In this document: positions 9,293-18,145 of the stretch, piece by piece
How positions within the stretch are numbered: position 1 is the stretch's first letter
How the letters are laid out: each line of letters starts with the position of its first letter
Assembly (NCBI GenBank): GCA_023230565.1
Contig: JALNXD010000014.1
Location: 1-64,000 of the forward strand
DNA: 64,000 nt
From: Syntrophales bacterium
Lineage (GTDB): Bacteria > Desulfobacterota > Syntrophia > Syntrophales > UBA2210
Reading direction: 5' to 3'
Translations under genes and position numbers: made by a program
The notes under the pieces: model-generated
What the model was told of the DNA's origin: nothing
Seen by the model: only the letters and a program-made list of their open reading frames with translations
The model's database searches: none

Positions 9293-10966
9293 TCAGGCTC
9301 GCTCTACTGCCACGGACTGCGCTCCCATGCGGTAGTGTGCGGCCTTTGCAAGGACCTGACCGGCAAACCGCTCGGGAATGTCCACATAGGTGCATCGATC
9401 GCGAATGCTGATTTTGCCTATCGAGCTGCCCGGAATTTTCGAATTTCTGGCAAAGGTGTCCAGCACTGCTCCGACATGAATACCATCGGCTTTTCCCTTT
9501 TTCAGAACAAACCGGACCATGCCTCTCTCCGGGGAAACCTCTCTGAACGCCCTTTTCCTGTGCGCCGGTTCACCTTTTGCAACTTTGCCGCCGGAATTCT
9601 TTACATGATTTCCCGCCATTCGTTCTTTTCTTCCGGCGATCTCTTCCTCGATAGAATTGAGGGATTCGACGGGACGCTGTTTTTCATTCGATCGCGCCAG
9701 CCTTAAGGCTGCCGCGGCAATCTCCAGCGGATCGAATCCTTCTTTCATCAGATCCTCCGCAATCTTCCGCTCCCGGCGGCAGCGATCCCGCTTCAGCCAG
9801 ACCATTACCTTATCCAGAAGTTGCGCACCTCTCCTTTCTTCGATTGCCTCTGGTGTGGGCAGGACCGATCTCGTAATATTCTGCTTTATGAACCCTTCAA
9901 CTTTGCGCAGAAACCAGATATCTTTCGGGGTTGCCAGCGAAATTGCGATACCACTCCTGCCGGCCCTGGCCGTTCGCCCTATGCGGTGGACATATGCTTC
10001 CGGATCGCCGGGTAGATCGTAATTTATGACATGAGAGATATCGTCTATGTCCAGACCCCGCGCGGCCACATCGGTCGCAACCAGCACTTTCATCTTGTTC
10101 TGCCGGAAACGGTCGAGGACGCCTTCCCTGGCATCCTGGCTCATGTCGCCGTTCAGGGCCTCCGATGAGAAGCCGCGGCCTGCCAGTTCTCCGACCAGTT
10201 CCGCCGTACCGATGCGCGTGCGTGCGAAAATAAGCGCACTTTTGATTTCCTCCACCTCCAGAAGACGGCTGAGTGCGGCTACTTTGTCCTTTTGATGCAC
10301 TATATAATACCGCTGTTCGACGGCAGATACGGTGACCTGCCTCTGCTCGACCGCACATATTTCGGGTGTGCGGAGATACCGTTCGGCAAGGCGGCGGATC
10401 TCGGGCGGCATAGTAGCGGAAAAGAGGGCCGTTTGCCTGGCCGGCGGTGCTTTATCGAGTATGGTCACGATATCATCGATAAATCCCATGCCGAGCATTT
10501 CATCGGCTTCATCGAGAACGACCGTGTCAAGCCTGCCAAGATCGAGCGCCTCCTTCCGGACCAGATCGATAATCCGCCCCGGTGTCCCTGCAATAATGTG
10601 CGCCCCTTTGCGCAGGCCCTTCAGTTGAACCCCGTAAGCCTGTCCGCCGTAAACCGCCAGCACCCTGATTCCGCGATACTTCCCGAGCTGCTGAATCGCC
10701 TGAGTGACCTGCAGGGCCAACTCCCGCGTGGGGGTTACCACCAGACCCTGTACATGGCTCTTTTTCGCGGCGACGGCATGCAGAAGGGGCAGCGAAAAAG
10801 CAGCCGTTTTGCCGGTTCCCGTCTGGGACCGGCCGATTACATCATGGCCTGCCATCATGGCCGGAATGACCGCAGATTGAATGGAGGTCGGGTTTCGATA
10901 GCCCACCTCGGCAATTGCCTGCATCAGTTCCGGATGCAGGCCGAAGATTGAAAATAATTCTGACAT
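9293..10966 (-). CDS. DEAD-box ATP-dependent RNA helicase with DbpA-type C-terminal domain
   Basis: This helicase remodels RNA, probably in ribosome assembly or mRNA turnover. All core motifs are visible: Q motif NPTSIQ, motif I TGTGKT, Ia PTRELALQ, II LDEADEM, III SAT, V ATDVAARGLDI and VI HRIGRTARAGR. A basic linker leads to a C-terminal RRM-like DbpA RNA-binding domain (about residues 480-555, beginning MVRFVLKKGKADG). The ATG at 10966 is preferred because GCAGGAG lies eight bases upstream and the homologous region begins there; an open frame continues to 11098 through the structured leader. The architecture matches CsdA/DbpA relatives, and I do not assign a narrower symbol. Confidence 0.95.
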   Translation of the reverse strand: MSELFSIFGLHPELMQAIAEVGYRNPTSIQSAVIPAMMAGHDVIGRSQTGTGKTAAFSLPLLHAVAAKKSHVQGLVVTPTRELALQVTQAIQQLGKYRGIRVLAVYGGQAYGVQLKGLRKGAHIIAGTPGRIIDLVRKEALDLGRLDTVVLDEADEMLGMGFIDDIVTILDKAPPARQTALFSATMPPEIRRLAERYLRTPEICAVEQRQVTVSAVEQRYYIVHQKDKVAALSRLLEVEEIKSALIFARTRIGTAELVGELAGRGFSSEALNGDMSQDAREGVLDRFRQNKMKVLVATDVAARGLDIDDISHVINYDLPGDPEAYVHRIGRTARAGRSGIAISLATPKDIWFLRKVEGFIKQNITRSVLPTPEAIEERRGAQLLDKVMVWLKRDRCRRERKIAEDLMKEGFDPLEIAAAALRLARSNEKQRPVESLNSIEEEIAGRKERMAGNHVKNSGGKVAKGEPAHRKRAFREVSPERGMVRFVLKKGKADGIHVGAVLDTFARNSKIPGSSIGKISIRDRCTYVDIPERFAGQVLAKAAHYRMGAQSVAVERA

Positions 10967-11062
10967 GAAAATGCTCCTGCGTGCTTTACGAATCCTCTGT
11001 GTCGCATGCCTCTGTTGCCTGCATGAGCGGCTCTTACGCACGTAGAGCATCTTCACCGCAAC

Positions 11063-11091
11063 AAAAAGACCCGGCCCCTGAAGGCCGGGCT
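11063..11091 (-). terminator. Intrinsic terminator in the helicase leader (possible attenuator)
   Basis: On the minus strand a 7-base-pair GC stem (CCCGGCC with GGCCGGG, six-base loop) is followed by TTTTT. It lies about 100 bases before the helicase ATG and 130 bases after the mscL stop. It could simply end the mscL transcript. However, a candidate promoter at 11149-11176 would place it 50-80 bases inside the helicase leader, which would make it an attenuator. Confidence 0.6.
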
Positions 11092-11148
11092 CAATCATGG
11101 AATGTTCGAAAGAAGATTAAATTTACATCAACGAATGATTGTGGCGCC

Positions 11149-11176
11149 TCTATATCACAATTTGGAATTTTTCCAA
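11149..11176 (-). promoter_or_regulatory. Candidate sigma-70 promoter of the helicase gene
   Basis: On the minus strand TTGGAA (11171-11176) and TATAGA (11149-11154) are separated by 16 bases. Transcription would start near 11142 and give a leader of about 175 bases. That leader contains the intrinsic terminator and a further TGTTGC/GCAACA pairing (11058-11063 with 11013-11018). The boxes are imperfect, so this is a candidate only. Confidence 0.4.
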
Positions 11177-11221
11177 TCTTTATTTTGAAACTTTCCCGTT
11201 ACCTTTTTATTTTTGCCTGTG

Positions 11222-11677
11222 CTACGAGGCCTTCAATTCGGCAGTACAGTGGGGACAGCGTACCGCCTTCGCCGGTATGGTCGACAGGCAGTAAGGGCAT
11301 GCCTTTGTTGAAGGTACGGCAGGCGGTTCTTCCTTCTTGAACTGAATTCTGTTCATGCCCCTGACCACAAGGAATACACAGAATGCAACAATTATGAAGC
11401 TTATGACCGTATTAACAAAAAAGCCGTAATTGACGGTAACGGCACCAGCCGCCTGAGCCGCCGCGAGCGATGCATAAGGTCCGGCTTCGGCCCCCTGCTT
11501 GAGAACTATAAAAAGATCCGAAAAATCGACGTTTCCTGCCAGAAGACCGATCGGCGGCATTATAATATCGTTAACCAGCGATTTTACGATAGTTCCGAAA
11601 GCGACGCCGATGATGATCCCCACAGCCATATCGACAGCGTTGCCTCTCACCGCGAATTCCCTGAATTCCTTGAACAT
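11222..11677 (-). CDS. mscL: Large-conductance mechanosensitive channel with zinc-ribbon tail
   Basis: MscL forms a homopentameric inner-membrane emergency valve that releases solutes on osmotic downshock. The N-terminal amphipathic helix MFKEFREFAVRGN, the first transmembrane helix with AVGIIIGVAFGTIV, the periplasmic loop and the second helix VISFIIVAFCVFLVV are all in place. At 151 residues it is slightly longer than usual because it ends with a CPYC...CPHC zinc-ribbon motif (about residues 128-146) instead of the plain C-terminal helix. AAGGAGGGAG gives a strong ribosome-binding site. The tail could bind zinc or a partner on the cytoplasmic side; its role is unknown. Confidence 0.96.
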   Translation of the reverse strand: MFKEFREFAVRGNAVDMAVGIIIGVAFGTIVKSLVNDIIMPPIGLLAGNVDFSDLFIVLKQGAEAGPYASLAAAQAAGAVTVNYGFFVNTVISFIIVAFCVFLVVRGMNRIQFKKEEPPAVPSTKACPYCLSTIPAKAVRCPHCTAELKAS

Positions 11678-12048
11678 GGCACTCCCTCCTTATCCCATGC
11701 AAATCTGTTAAAGATCGCTGCCGCACGAAAAAAAGCCCGGGCGGCCGCCCAGATCCTTCTACGTGTCAGGCCTCAAACAAATTCATTTGCGATTTTAATT
11801 ACTTCTGGCGCTTTTTTCAAGATATTTGCGCGGGGGCATTCTTTTTTTTATGATGCATAAAAAAGCGCATTAAGAAAAAATTACGCACCGGCGGGGCACC
11901 ATGAAGTGAGGCAACGGTTTTGAATTTTTCATTCCTGTCTCTCGCAGCGATATAGACGCCGCATGCGCCGCACAGAGTCGCAGGGCGCCATCAGGCTTTT
12001 GTCTCTGATCTCTTCACCCCTTAATTTTAAACACTTTCTCTTACTGCT
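11678..12048. other. Intergenic region upstream of mscL
   Basis: No gene is seen. The region should hold the mscL promoter and contains a GC-rich palindromic stretch at 11728-11750. The rest is AT-rich without legible structure. Confidence 0.4.
11728..11750 (-). terminator. Terminator-like GC palindrome with T tract
   Basis: On the minus strand GGGCGGCCGCCC is followed by GGGC and seven T residues. The T tract fits an intrinsic terminator for the operon ending at 12049, but the stem is ambiguous and it lies 300 bases after that stop codon. Confidence 0.3.
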
Positions 12049-12672
12049 TCATTGCGATCGGTCAACACCCTGCATTTCCAGAAAATCAGCCAGCACCGGA
12101 TAGGGCTGAGCACCAACCAGACGGGCATTCTCCAAAATAAAGGTCGGCACGGCCGTTACACCTTTTTCTCTTGAAAGGGCCCAGTCGGAATCGACGGCGG
12201 CACTATAGGCCCCGGTCAGGAGCACATCCCGCGCCTCGTCGGGAGAAAGGCCGACTGAGGCGGCAAGACCGGTAAGAACATCGATTCGGGCGATATTCTT
12301 TCCATCGACGAAATAGGCCCGGAAAACTGCATTATGAAAGGCATCGCCTCTGCGCGTCGATCCGGCCCAGAGCCCCAGTTCCTGCGCCCGCCTGCTGTTA
12401 AAGGTTTTATCCCTGTCTCGCAGGGGCAATCCCAAATCAGCCGCCGTCTCCCGAAGACGATTCCTGATTTTTTCGATATCGACAGTGCTGTAATCGGCAA
12501 ACAGATCTCTCAGAAGAAGGCCTTCTTCGGGAATTTCAGGATGAAGCGGAAAGGCCCGCCATTTCATAGCTATTCCATATTCTTTTTTCAGTTTTTCAAT
12601 ACGCCCGGTAATGAAATAGCACCATGGTCAGATATAGTCCGAAAAGATTTCCAGGATTGGTACCCTGTCCAT
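12049..12672 (-). CDS. FrnE/DsbA-family thiol oxidoreductase, probable selenoprotein (in-frame TGA, UPWC)
   Basis: This 207-residue protein belongs to the DsbA superfamily, FrnE-like branch, which carries out thiol-disulfide exchange. Translation from the ATG at 12672, preceded by AAGGAG six bases upstream, runs MDRVPILEIFSDYI, then TGA at 12628-12630, then PWCYF. In FrnE relatives the same spot reads DxxCPWCY, so the TGA replaces exactly the first active-site cysteine and gives a UPWC motif. The remaining frame is intact: helical insert residues 40-150, cis-Pro loop GVTAVPTF near residue 175, and a family-like C-terminus. A stem-loop begins 11 bases after the TGA. A start at 12567 would lose the active site. 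It lies 22 bases after the delta-60 gene, so co-transcription is likely. The weaker alternative is a nonsense mutation. Confidence 0.85.
12594..12616 (-). promoter_or_regulatory. Candidate bacterial SECIS hairpin
   Basis: Starting 11 bases downstream of the in-frame TGA, the mRNA can fold TTTCA against TGAAA. A T-T mismatch follows, then TAC pairs with GTA, closing a CGGGC loop. The loop lies about 20-25 bases after the TGA and has G at its second position, as expected for bacterial SECIS elements read by SelB. The fold was made by eye. Confidence 0.6.
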
Positions 12673-12694
12673 ACAATGCTCCTTCATTTCAATA

Positions 12695-15169
12695 TTATCG
12701 TACTTCTGCAATTTTCTGCAGAAGGTACTCAATTTCCTGCAGTCCCAGTTTGCCGTCGTTATTTATATCCCCGTCTGCGAAAACCCCGGTCACATCCCCA
12801 ACCAATGTTTTAAGGATAAGGATCACATCAGCGAGATCAGCCCGATCATCATGATTCACATCGGCTCTCAAAAAAGTATAACAGGCCATCCCTTGGCGTG
12901 GAACACCGTCTGCGGCCTCGAAACTGCCGGCTATAATGATTCGCTCTCCCGAGGCGAGGATCTTTCTTACGGTACCCGTGACCGACGCATTGAAAGAAAC
13001 GTCCCTCAACCCATTCTGGCCAAGACGTACGAGGCTGTTATAGAGTTTCCCGTTTACCGCGTCATAAATCTGCATATTCCCGCCGACCAGGATTTTCCCG
13101 TCATCCTGGACGCAGATACTGTAGGCGGTAAGTCCCTGATCGCCGAAGGGTGAAGAAAAGGTTTCATCCATGGTTCCATTTGCATTCAAGCGCGCAAGGG
13201 TGGGACTTTCTATAGTGCCGACGGTAGAAAAACGGCCGCCAATCAAAATTTTGCCGTCCGGCTGCAATGCTATCGAAAATATTTCGCTACGGGAATTGAA
13301 AACAGTAAAGGCCGGAGATGTGAACGTGGCATCAAGGGACCCATTGGGATTGAGTCGTACTATGTTCTGTACTGCCGATCCCGAAAAGCTGGAAAAGGAA
13401 CCGCCCAGGAGTATTTTGCCATCCGGTTGAACGGCAACGGCATTGATCCGGTCGAATTCGTAATCTGATTGCTGATAGTTCGAAATCCCCTCACCGGGAG
13501 TAAATGTCCCATCGATGGAAAGATCTTCGTTCAGACGCCATATACCCGGCGAATTGGCCATAGCGTCCGCCGCGGCAAGGATCTTTCCATCGGACTGCAA
13601 GGCAAGAGCTCTCAGGCGGCCCACGTACGCGGAGGCCTCTACCGACCCGTTCGGATCGAGAAGCGCCACATCTTTGTAATCCTGGCCGGCAATGCTATAA
13701 AACGTGCCTCCCACGACAAGCTTTCCGTCGGAGCGCACACGCACATCCGTCACTGAACCTCCCGCCGTCAAGAGAGTTGTAAGCGCCGGGTCCTCCTCGC
13801 CGCTGGGGAAGAGACGCGCCACACCGGGAGCGCTGTGCCCGTTAATGAGGTAGAACTCGCCGCCTGCCAGTATCTTTCCGTCAGATTGAAGGGCCAGAGC
13901 CTGTACATTCGCCTGACCGCCGACTATAGGCTTGAAATTGGCGTCGGGAAGAAAGTAGGGGCCGGAGAAAAGGCAGAGACCGGCATACAGTCCTTCATCG
14001 GAAGGATCGTCCCGGTACGTGAAACTTCCTCCCGCCAGAACAGTGCCGTCCGATCGCTCCGCCAGTGCCCAGACATCGGTGGGTTTTCCTTTGAAGCGTG
14101 CATAACTGTAAAATCCTCCACCGGCTTCATGAAGGACATAAACGGCGGCATTGTGATCAGTCGGTTTCCCGTCGAAATACATGACCGGATTCCAGCCTCC
14201 CACAAAAATATAATTTTCCGAAGCCGCAAGGGCGGTGATTTCATGGAGGTAGTTTCCGATCAGGCTGGACCCGCCACTCGGTTGAAAGGTTGAATCAAGG
14301 GTCCCATTGGTCTCAAACCGGGCCATCTTTGAAACGGTTTGACCCGCCGCCTGCGAAAAGCTCCCGGCAATGAGAATCTTTCCATCGGGCTGGAGCGCGA
14401 GGGCGAAAAGATCGCCGCCGGCCACGCCGGCGCCGAAGGCCCCGTCGAGTGATCCGCTTTCATCCAGGCGGGCGATACCTCTTTTTGCCGACCCGTTTAT
14501 TGTGGCAAATGACCCGCCGATTACGATGCTTCCGGACGCCTCGATGGCGATATGGGTTACGGAACCATCGGCCCCCGAACCGGGCTCGAACGTCGGATCG
14601 ACCGATCCATCGGGATTGAGGCGGATGATCCTGTTTCGGGGAGCCGTGAAATCACCGCCGACCAATATTTTGCCGTTTTCATCGACCTTTATCGCCCGGA
14701 CAAGACCGGAAATGCCGTAAGAACCAGTCTGCCAGTCATAACCGCCGGCATCAAAAGTCTCATCCAGGGAACCATCGGCATTGAGGCGGAAAAGATAGCT
14801 TTGTGTACTCGCTTCCTTGTAACGCGTCAGATATCCCCCTATGAGTATCTTTCCATCAGCCTGCCCGGCTGCGGCACGGATCTGATCCACCTGAATGTTC
14901 CCGGATACTTCAAAAGTCCTGTCGACAGTTCCATCAGCATTGAGACGGGCAATATGTTTGGCGGGATAACCGCTTATTGTTGTAAATGTTCCGGTTATCA
15001 GAATTTTATTTCCCGATAGCGGAATTATTCCGGTTACGGAACCCGGCGCTGCAAACACCGGATTGAAATCCTCACGTACTATCGTCTTGGAGATTGCGGG
15101 GCAGGTCCACGAAAGGGCGGTCAGACATACGATCAAAAAAAGGGCAGCGGTCAAAATTTTCTTCTTCAT
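12695..15169 (-). CDS. Secreted delta-60 repeat protein with C-terminal dockerin/EF-hand-like module
   Basis: This 824-residue protein starts with a signal peptide (MKKKILTAALFLIVCL, cleavage near residue 28). It consists of about a dozen delta-60 repeats, recognisable by the recurring pattern N.DGS.D.TF followed by V.....DGKILVGG. These repeats are thought to form a beta-propeller-like fold at the cell surface or outside it. The last 60 residues (ADVNHDDRADLADVI ... DINNDGKLGLQEIEYLL) form two calcium-loop motifs as in type I dockerins. This suggests docking to a partner or Ca-stabilised folding. The substrate is unknown. It is the first gene of a likely two-gene unit with the downstream FrnE-like selenoprotein, though that protein lacks a signal peptide. 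Confidence 0.9.
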   Translation of the reverse strand: MKKKILTAALFLIVCLTALSWTCPAISKTIVREDFNPVFAAPGSVTGIIPLSGNKILITGTFTTISGYPAKHIARLNADGTVDRTFEVSGNIQVDQIRAAAGQADGKILIGGYLTRYKEASTQSYLFRLNADGSLDETFDAGGYDWQTGSYGISGLVRAIKVDENGKILVGGDFTAPRNRIIRLNPDGSVDPTFEPGSGADGSVTHIAIEASGSIVIGGSFATINGSAKRGIARLDESGSLDGAFGAGVAGGDLFALALQPDGKILIAGSFSQAAGQTVSKMARFETNGTLDSTFQPSGGSSLIGNYLHEITALAASENYIFVGGWNPVMYFDGKPTDHNAAVYVLHEAGGGFYSYARFKGKPTDVWALAERSDGTVLAGGSFTYRDDPSDEGLYAGLCLFSGPYFLPDANFKPIVGGQANVQALALQSDGKILAGGEFYLINGHSAPGVARLFPSGEEDPALTTLLTAGGSVTDVRVRSDGKLVVGGTFYSIAGQDYKDVALLDPNGSVEASAYVGRLRALALQSDGKILAAADAMANSPGIWRLNEDLSIDGTFTPGEGISNYQQSDYEFDRINAVAVQPDGKILLGGSFSSFSGSAVQNIVRLNPNGSLDATFTSPAFTVFNSRSEIFSIALQPDGKILIGGRFSTVGTIESPTLARLNANGTMDETFSSPFGDQGLTAYSICVQDDGKILVGGNMQIYDAVNGKLYNSLVRLGQNGLRDVSFNASVTGTVRKILASGERIIIAGSFEAADGVPRQGMACYTFLRADVNHDDRADLADVILILKTLVGDVTGVFADGDINNDGKLGLQEIEYLLQKIAEVR

Positions 15170-15535
15170 GGCAATTCCTCTGTATCGGACAATTAACAGG
15201 TATCAGTTCAAGGTATTGGCAGTTTCCTTATATAACAACAGTTTCAGTATCTTATATGCTCTCTTTGCAGATAACTATATAACAGAACATAGCTCAGTTA
15301 CTACTGAAAAATTACATTTTCCGGACGGAACAAATATTTCTTTAACTTTCTTTTTTTATTCAAAATAGTGGCAATAATTCGCTAATATCGTATAAGGAAA
15401 TATTTATCGGCTTACTAAGAGTGTTAAAGCTAAGAGGGATCAGAGCCGATAGTTCATTTAATTTATTTCGGGACGGCCCGAGGATGTTATCTGCAATATA
15501 CAATTCACAAATAAAGCGGACGCGGGGAAAAGCCA
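15170..15535. other. Divergent intergenic region
   Basis: This AT-rich region lies between two divergent genes (delta-60 gene leftward, hybrid kinase rightward). It must carry both promoters, but I could not single out convincing boxes, and I see no gene or riboswitch. GGGGAAAAG lies a few bases before the kinase ATG. Confidence 0.4.
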
Positions 15536-17494
15536 ATGCAGGATAAAAGATTACGATATAAGCTTATCATAATAGTATCCATTATTCTCGTCATACCGAT
15601 CCTGATCGCCAGTTATATCTACGTGCGGCATGAATCACTCGATTCTTCACATGTAGTTCTTTTCGCTTTTATCCTCATATTGGGCCTTGAAGGCATCATA
15701 CTGATTCGCCTTATCTTCGACGAAGTCTCCTTTACAACGGAACGTTTGAAAGAAGCAGCGGAAAAAGGGAAGCGGCTGTCTTCCGACTTGCAGCATGAAG
15801 TATTCGAAATGAAGGAAATTTCTACTTCCTTCAATCAAATCATGGATCAATTGGAAAAAACGAATGGGGTTCTGGAGGTACATGTCCAGGAATTGAAGTC
15901 AGTACGCAAAAATCTTTTCGACATTATCGATTTTCTTCCCGATGCAACATATGTGATAGATAAAGAAGGAAAAGTAATTGCCTGGAACCTGGCCATGGAA
16001 ACAATGACGGGAATCAGCAGCAGTGAAATAACAGGAAAGGGAGATCTCTCATATTCACTGCCTTTTTACGGAGAAAAAAAGCCCATGTTGATTGATTATG
16101 CCCTTAATCCGGAGGCATTCGCAGAAACACCTGTTAACCGGAAGGGAAATATTTTTTCAAAAGAGGACTTCGCACCCTCATTGAACGGCAACAAGGGTGC
16201 GTATATTTTCTCAACCGCATCGGTGCTTTACGATTCTGAAGGAAGGGCGACCGGGGCCATAGAATCAATTCGCGACGTGAGCTGGCGAATAGAAATAGAA
16301 AAGGAAAAATTTCATTTGGAAGAACGTCTTCATCGGGCGGAAAAGATGGAAGCCATGGGAACGCTGGCCGGGGGGATTGCACACGATCTGAATAATATTT
16401 TGGGGGTACTGGTGGGATATTCCGAACTGCTTTTGGAGAAAATCCCGGAAGATGACTCATTGAGAACATATGCATGCAATATATTGAAATCTGGAGAAAA
16501 AGGTGCGGCAATCATTCAGGATTTGTTAACTCTTGCCCGGCGCGGAGTATCAGTTTCGGAAATCATAAATCTGAACAGCCTGATTTCAGATTATTTTGAA
16601 ACGCCTGAATTCGAAAGATTGAAGGATTTTCATAGCAATGTGCACTTTGAAGCCGATCTTGACGAAGATCTTTTGAACATTAAAGGTTCACCGGTTCACC
16701 TGGGAAAAACGATAATGAATCTTATTGCAAATGCTGCAGAGTCTATGGAACGCGGAGGGGTAGTAAAAGTAGGAACACGCTGTCTGCACCTTGACAGGCC
16801 CGTAAGAGGATACGACGACATCCGCGAAGGTGATTACGCCGTTCTCAGTGTATCAGATATGGGAACAGGCATATCAAAGGAAAACATAGAAAAAATATTT
16901 GAACCTTTTTATACAAAAAAAATTATGGGAAGAAGCGGAACAGGTCTGGGTTTGACTGTAGTCTGGGGAACAGTAAAAGATCACAACGGATATATAGATA
17001 TTGTTAGCGAAACAGGCAAAGGGAGCACGTTTTCCATCTATTTACCTGTTACCAGAGAGGAAATTTCTAAACTCCCGGAGACAGTTACGCCCGATTCTTA
17101 CAAAGGAAGGGGAGAATCCATATTGGTTGTTGATGACGTCTACGAACAGAGAGAACTTGCCGTCGCAATGCTGAGCAGGCTTGGCTACAGGGTAATGGCG
17201 GTAGAAAGCGGAGAAGAAGCTGTTGAATTTTTAAGGAACAATAATGTGGATCTCATAGTGCTTGACATGATCATGGATCCAGGAATGGATGGTCTTGAAA
17301 CATACAGAAAAATAATAGAAGTTACTCCGAATCAGAAAGCAACAATAGTCAGCGGTTTTTCTGAAACAGACCGCGTGAAACAGGCACAGGCCCTGGGCGC
17401 AGGTTCATATGTAAAAAAACCTTACGTTCTGGATAAAATAGGTCTGGCAGTAAGAAACGATCTCGATGATCCTCAATTCAATAAATCCGTTTAA
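15536..17494 (+). CDS. Membrane-bound hybrid histidine kinase (PAS-HisKA-HATPase-REC)
   Basis: This 652-residue kinase has two N-terminal membrane helices (about residues 10-28 and 40-60) separated by only about 12 residues, so it has almost no periplasmic sensor. A HAMP-like coiled region follows, then one PAS domain (about 125-245). The HisKA box is GGIAHDLNNILG with its His near residue 281. The HATPase shows NLIANAAESM, VSDMGTGIS, FEPFYTKK and GTGLGL. A C-terminal receiver (about 525-645) has LVVDD, the Asp in IVLDMIMD and the Lys in VKKPY. The internal receiver may act as a phosphate sink or relay. It ends seven bases from a convergent LysE gene. Confidence 0.94.
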   Translation: MQDKRLRYKLIIIVSIILVIPILIASYIYVRHESLDSSHVVLFAFILILGLEGIILIRLIFDEVSFTTERLKEAAEKGKRLSSDLQHEVFEMKEISTSFNQIMDQLEKTNGVLEVHVQELKSVRKNLFDIIDFLPDATYVIDKEGKVIAWNLAMETMTGISSSEITGKGDLSYSLPFYGEKKPMLIDYALNPEAFAETPVNRKGNIFSKEDFAPSLNGNKGAYIFSTASVLYDSEGRATGAIESIRDVSWRIEIEKEKFHLEERLHRAEKMEAMGTLAGGIAHDLNNILGVLVGYSELLLEKIPEDDSLRTYACNILKSGEKGAAIIQDLLTLARRGVSVSEIINLNSLISDYFETPEFERLKDFHSNVHFEADLDEDLLNIKGSPVHLGKTIMNLIANAAESMERGGVVKVGTRCLHLDRPVRGYDDIREGDYAVLSVSDMGTGISKENIEKIFEPFYTKKIMGRSGTGLGLTVVWGTVKDHNGYIDIVSETGKGSTFSIYLPVTREEISKLPETVTPDSYKGRGESILVVDDVYEQRELAVAMLSRLGYRVMAVESGEEAVEFLRNNNVDLIVLDMIMDPGMDGLETYRKIIEVTPNQKATIVSGFSETDRVKQAQALGAGSYVKKPYVLDKIGLAVRNDLDDPQFNKSV

Positions 17495-17501
17495 TCCGCT
17501 C

Positions 17502-18128
17502 TTATCTATGTGCCGTGGCAAGTTTAATGGCAAGGCCGGCAAAGACTATCCCCGCAATACGGTTGATCAGGCGCTGCACCTTCTTTGAGCGGTTAAGCCG
17601 GTTACCGGCAAATCCGGCAAGAAGCGATATAGTTCCGAATACAAGAAGAGTGGCTGCAATGAATACAAGGCCGAGGAGCATAATCTGAACTGCCACAGAA
17701 CCCCTGCCGGGATCGGCGAATTGAGGGAGGTATGCCATAAAAAAAATTGAAACTTTAGGGTTCGTAATATTCATTATTATACCTCTCCTGCAGGCTTGCC
17801 AGGATCCTAAATTATGTGTCTTTTGAAAGTTGATTTCGGCGGCAGAGGAATGAAAAGCCTGCCATGCGAGATAAAGCAGATAACATGCGCCGGCAATTTT
17901 CAAAAAAGTAAATGCAATGGCTGATGCCTGTAATAGTGCGGCAATCCCCAAAGTAACCGCAGCGGTATGGAAAACAAGTCCTGTACACAGGCCTAAGGTA
18001 ATGATTATCCCTGCTTTGCGGCCGTGCATGGCAGATTGGGTAAGGACAAAGATATTATCGGGTCCCGGAGCAAGCGCGAGAATAAAAGATGCTGCAAAAA
18101 ATGCAGTGAATGTTTCAAAGGAAAGCAT
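17502..18128 (-). CDS. LysE/RhtB-family amino acid exporter
   Basis: This 208-residue inner-membrane protein has six hydrophobic segments and the family signature near the N-terminus (ILALAPGPDNIFVLTQS, GRKAGIIITLG). The LysE/RhtB family exports amino acids such as lysine, threonine or homoserine lactone. The actual substrate cannot be read from sequence. It is the last gene of a three-gene minus-strand unit, 17 bases after the metallo-hydrolase. Confidence 0.92.
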   Translation of the reverse strand: MLSFETFTAFFAASFILALAPGPDNIFVLTQSAMHGRKAGIIITLGLCTGLVFHTAAVTLGIAALLQASAIAFTFLKIAGACYLLYLAWQAFHSSAAEINFQKTHNLGSWQACRRGIIMNITNPKVSIFFMAYLPQFADPGRGSVAVQIMLLGLVFIAATLLVFGTISLLAGFAGNRLNRSKKVQRLINRIAGIVFAGLAIKLATAHR

Positions 18129-18145
18129 GTAATGCCCTTAAATAA

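Noticed and set aside
12628..12630. TGA read as an ordinary stop or nonsense mutation in the FrnE-like gene
   Set aside because: It falls exactly on the first active-site Cys codon, the upstream part has a strong ribosome-binding site and family-like sequence, and the rest of the frame is intact. Selenocysteine explains this better.
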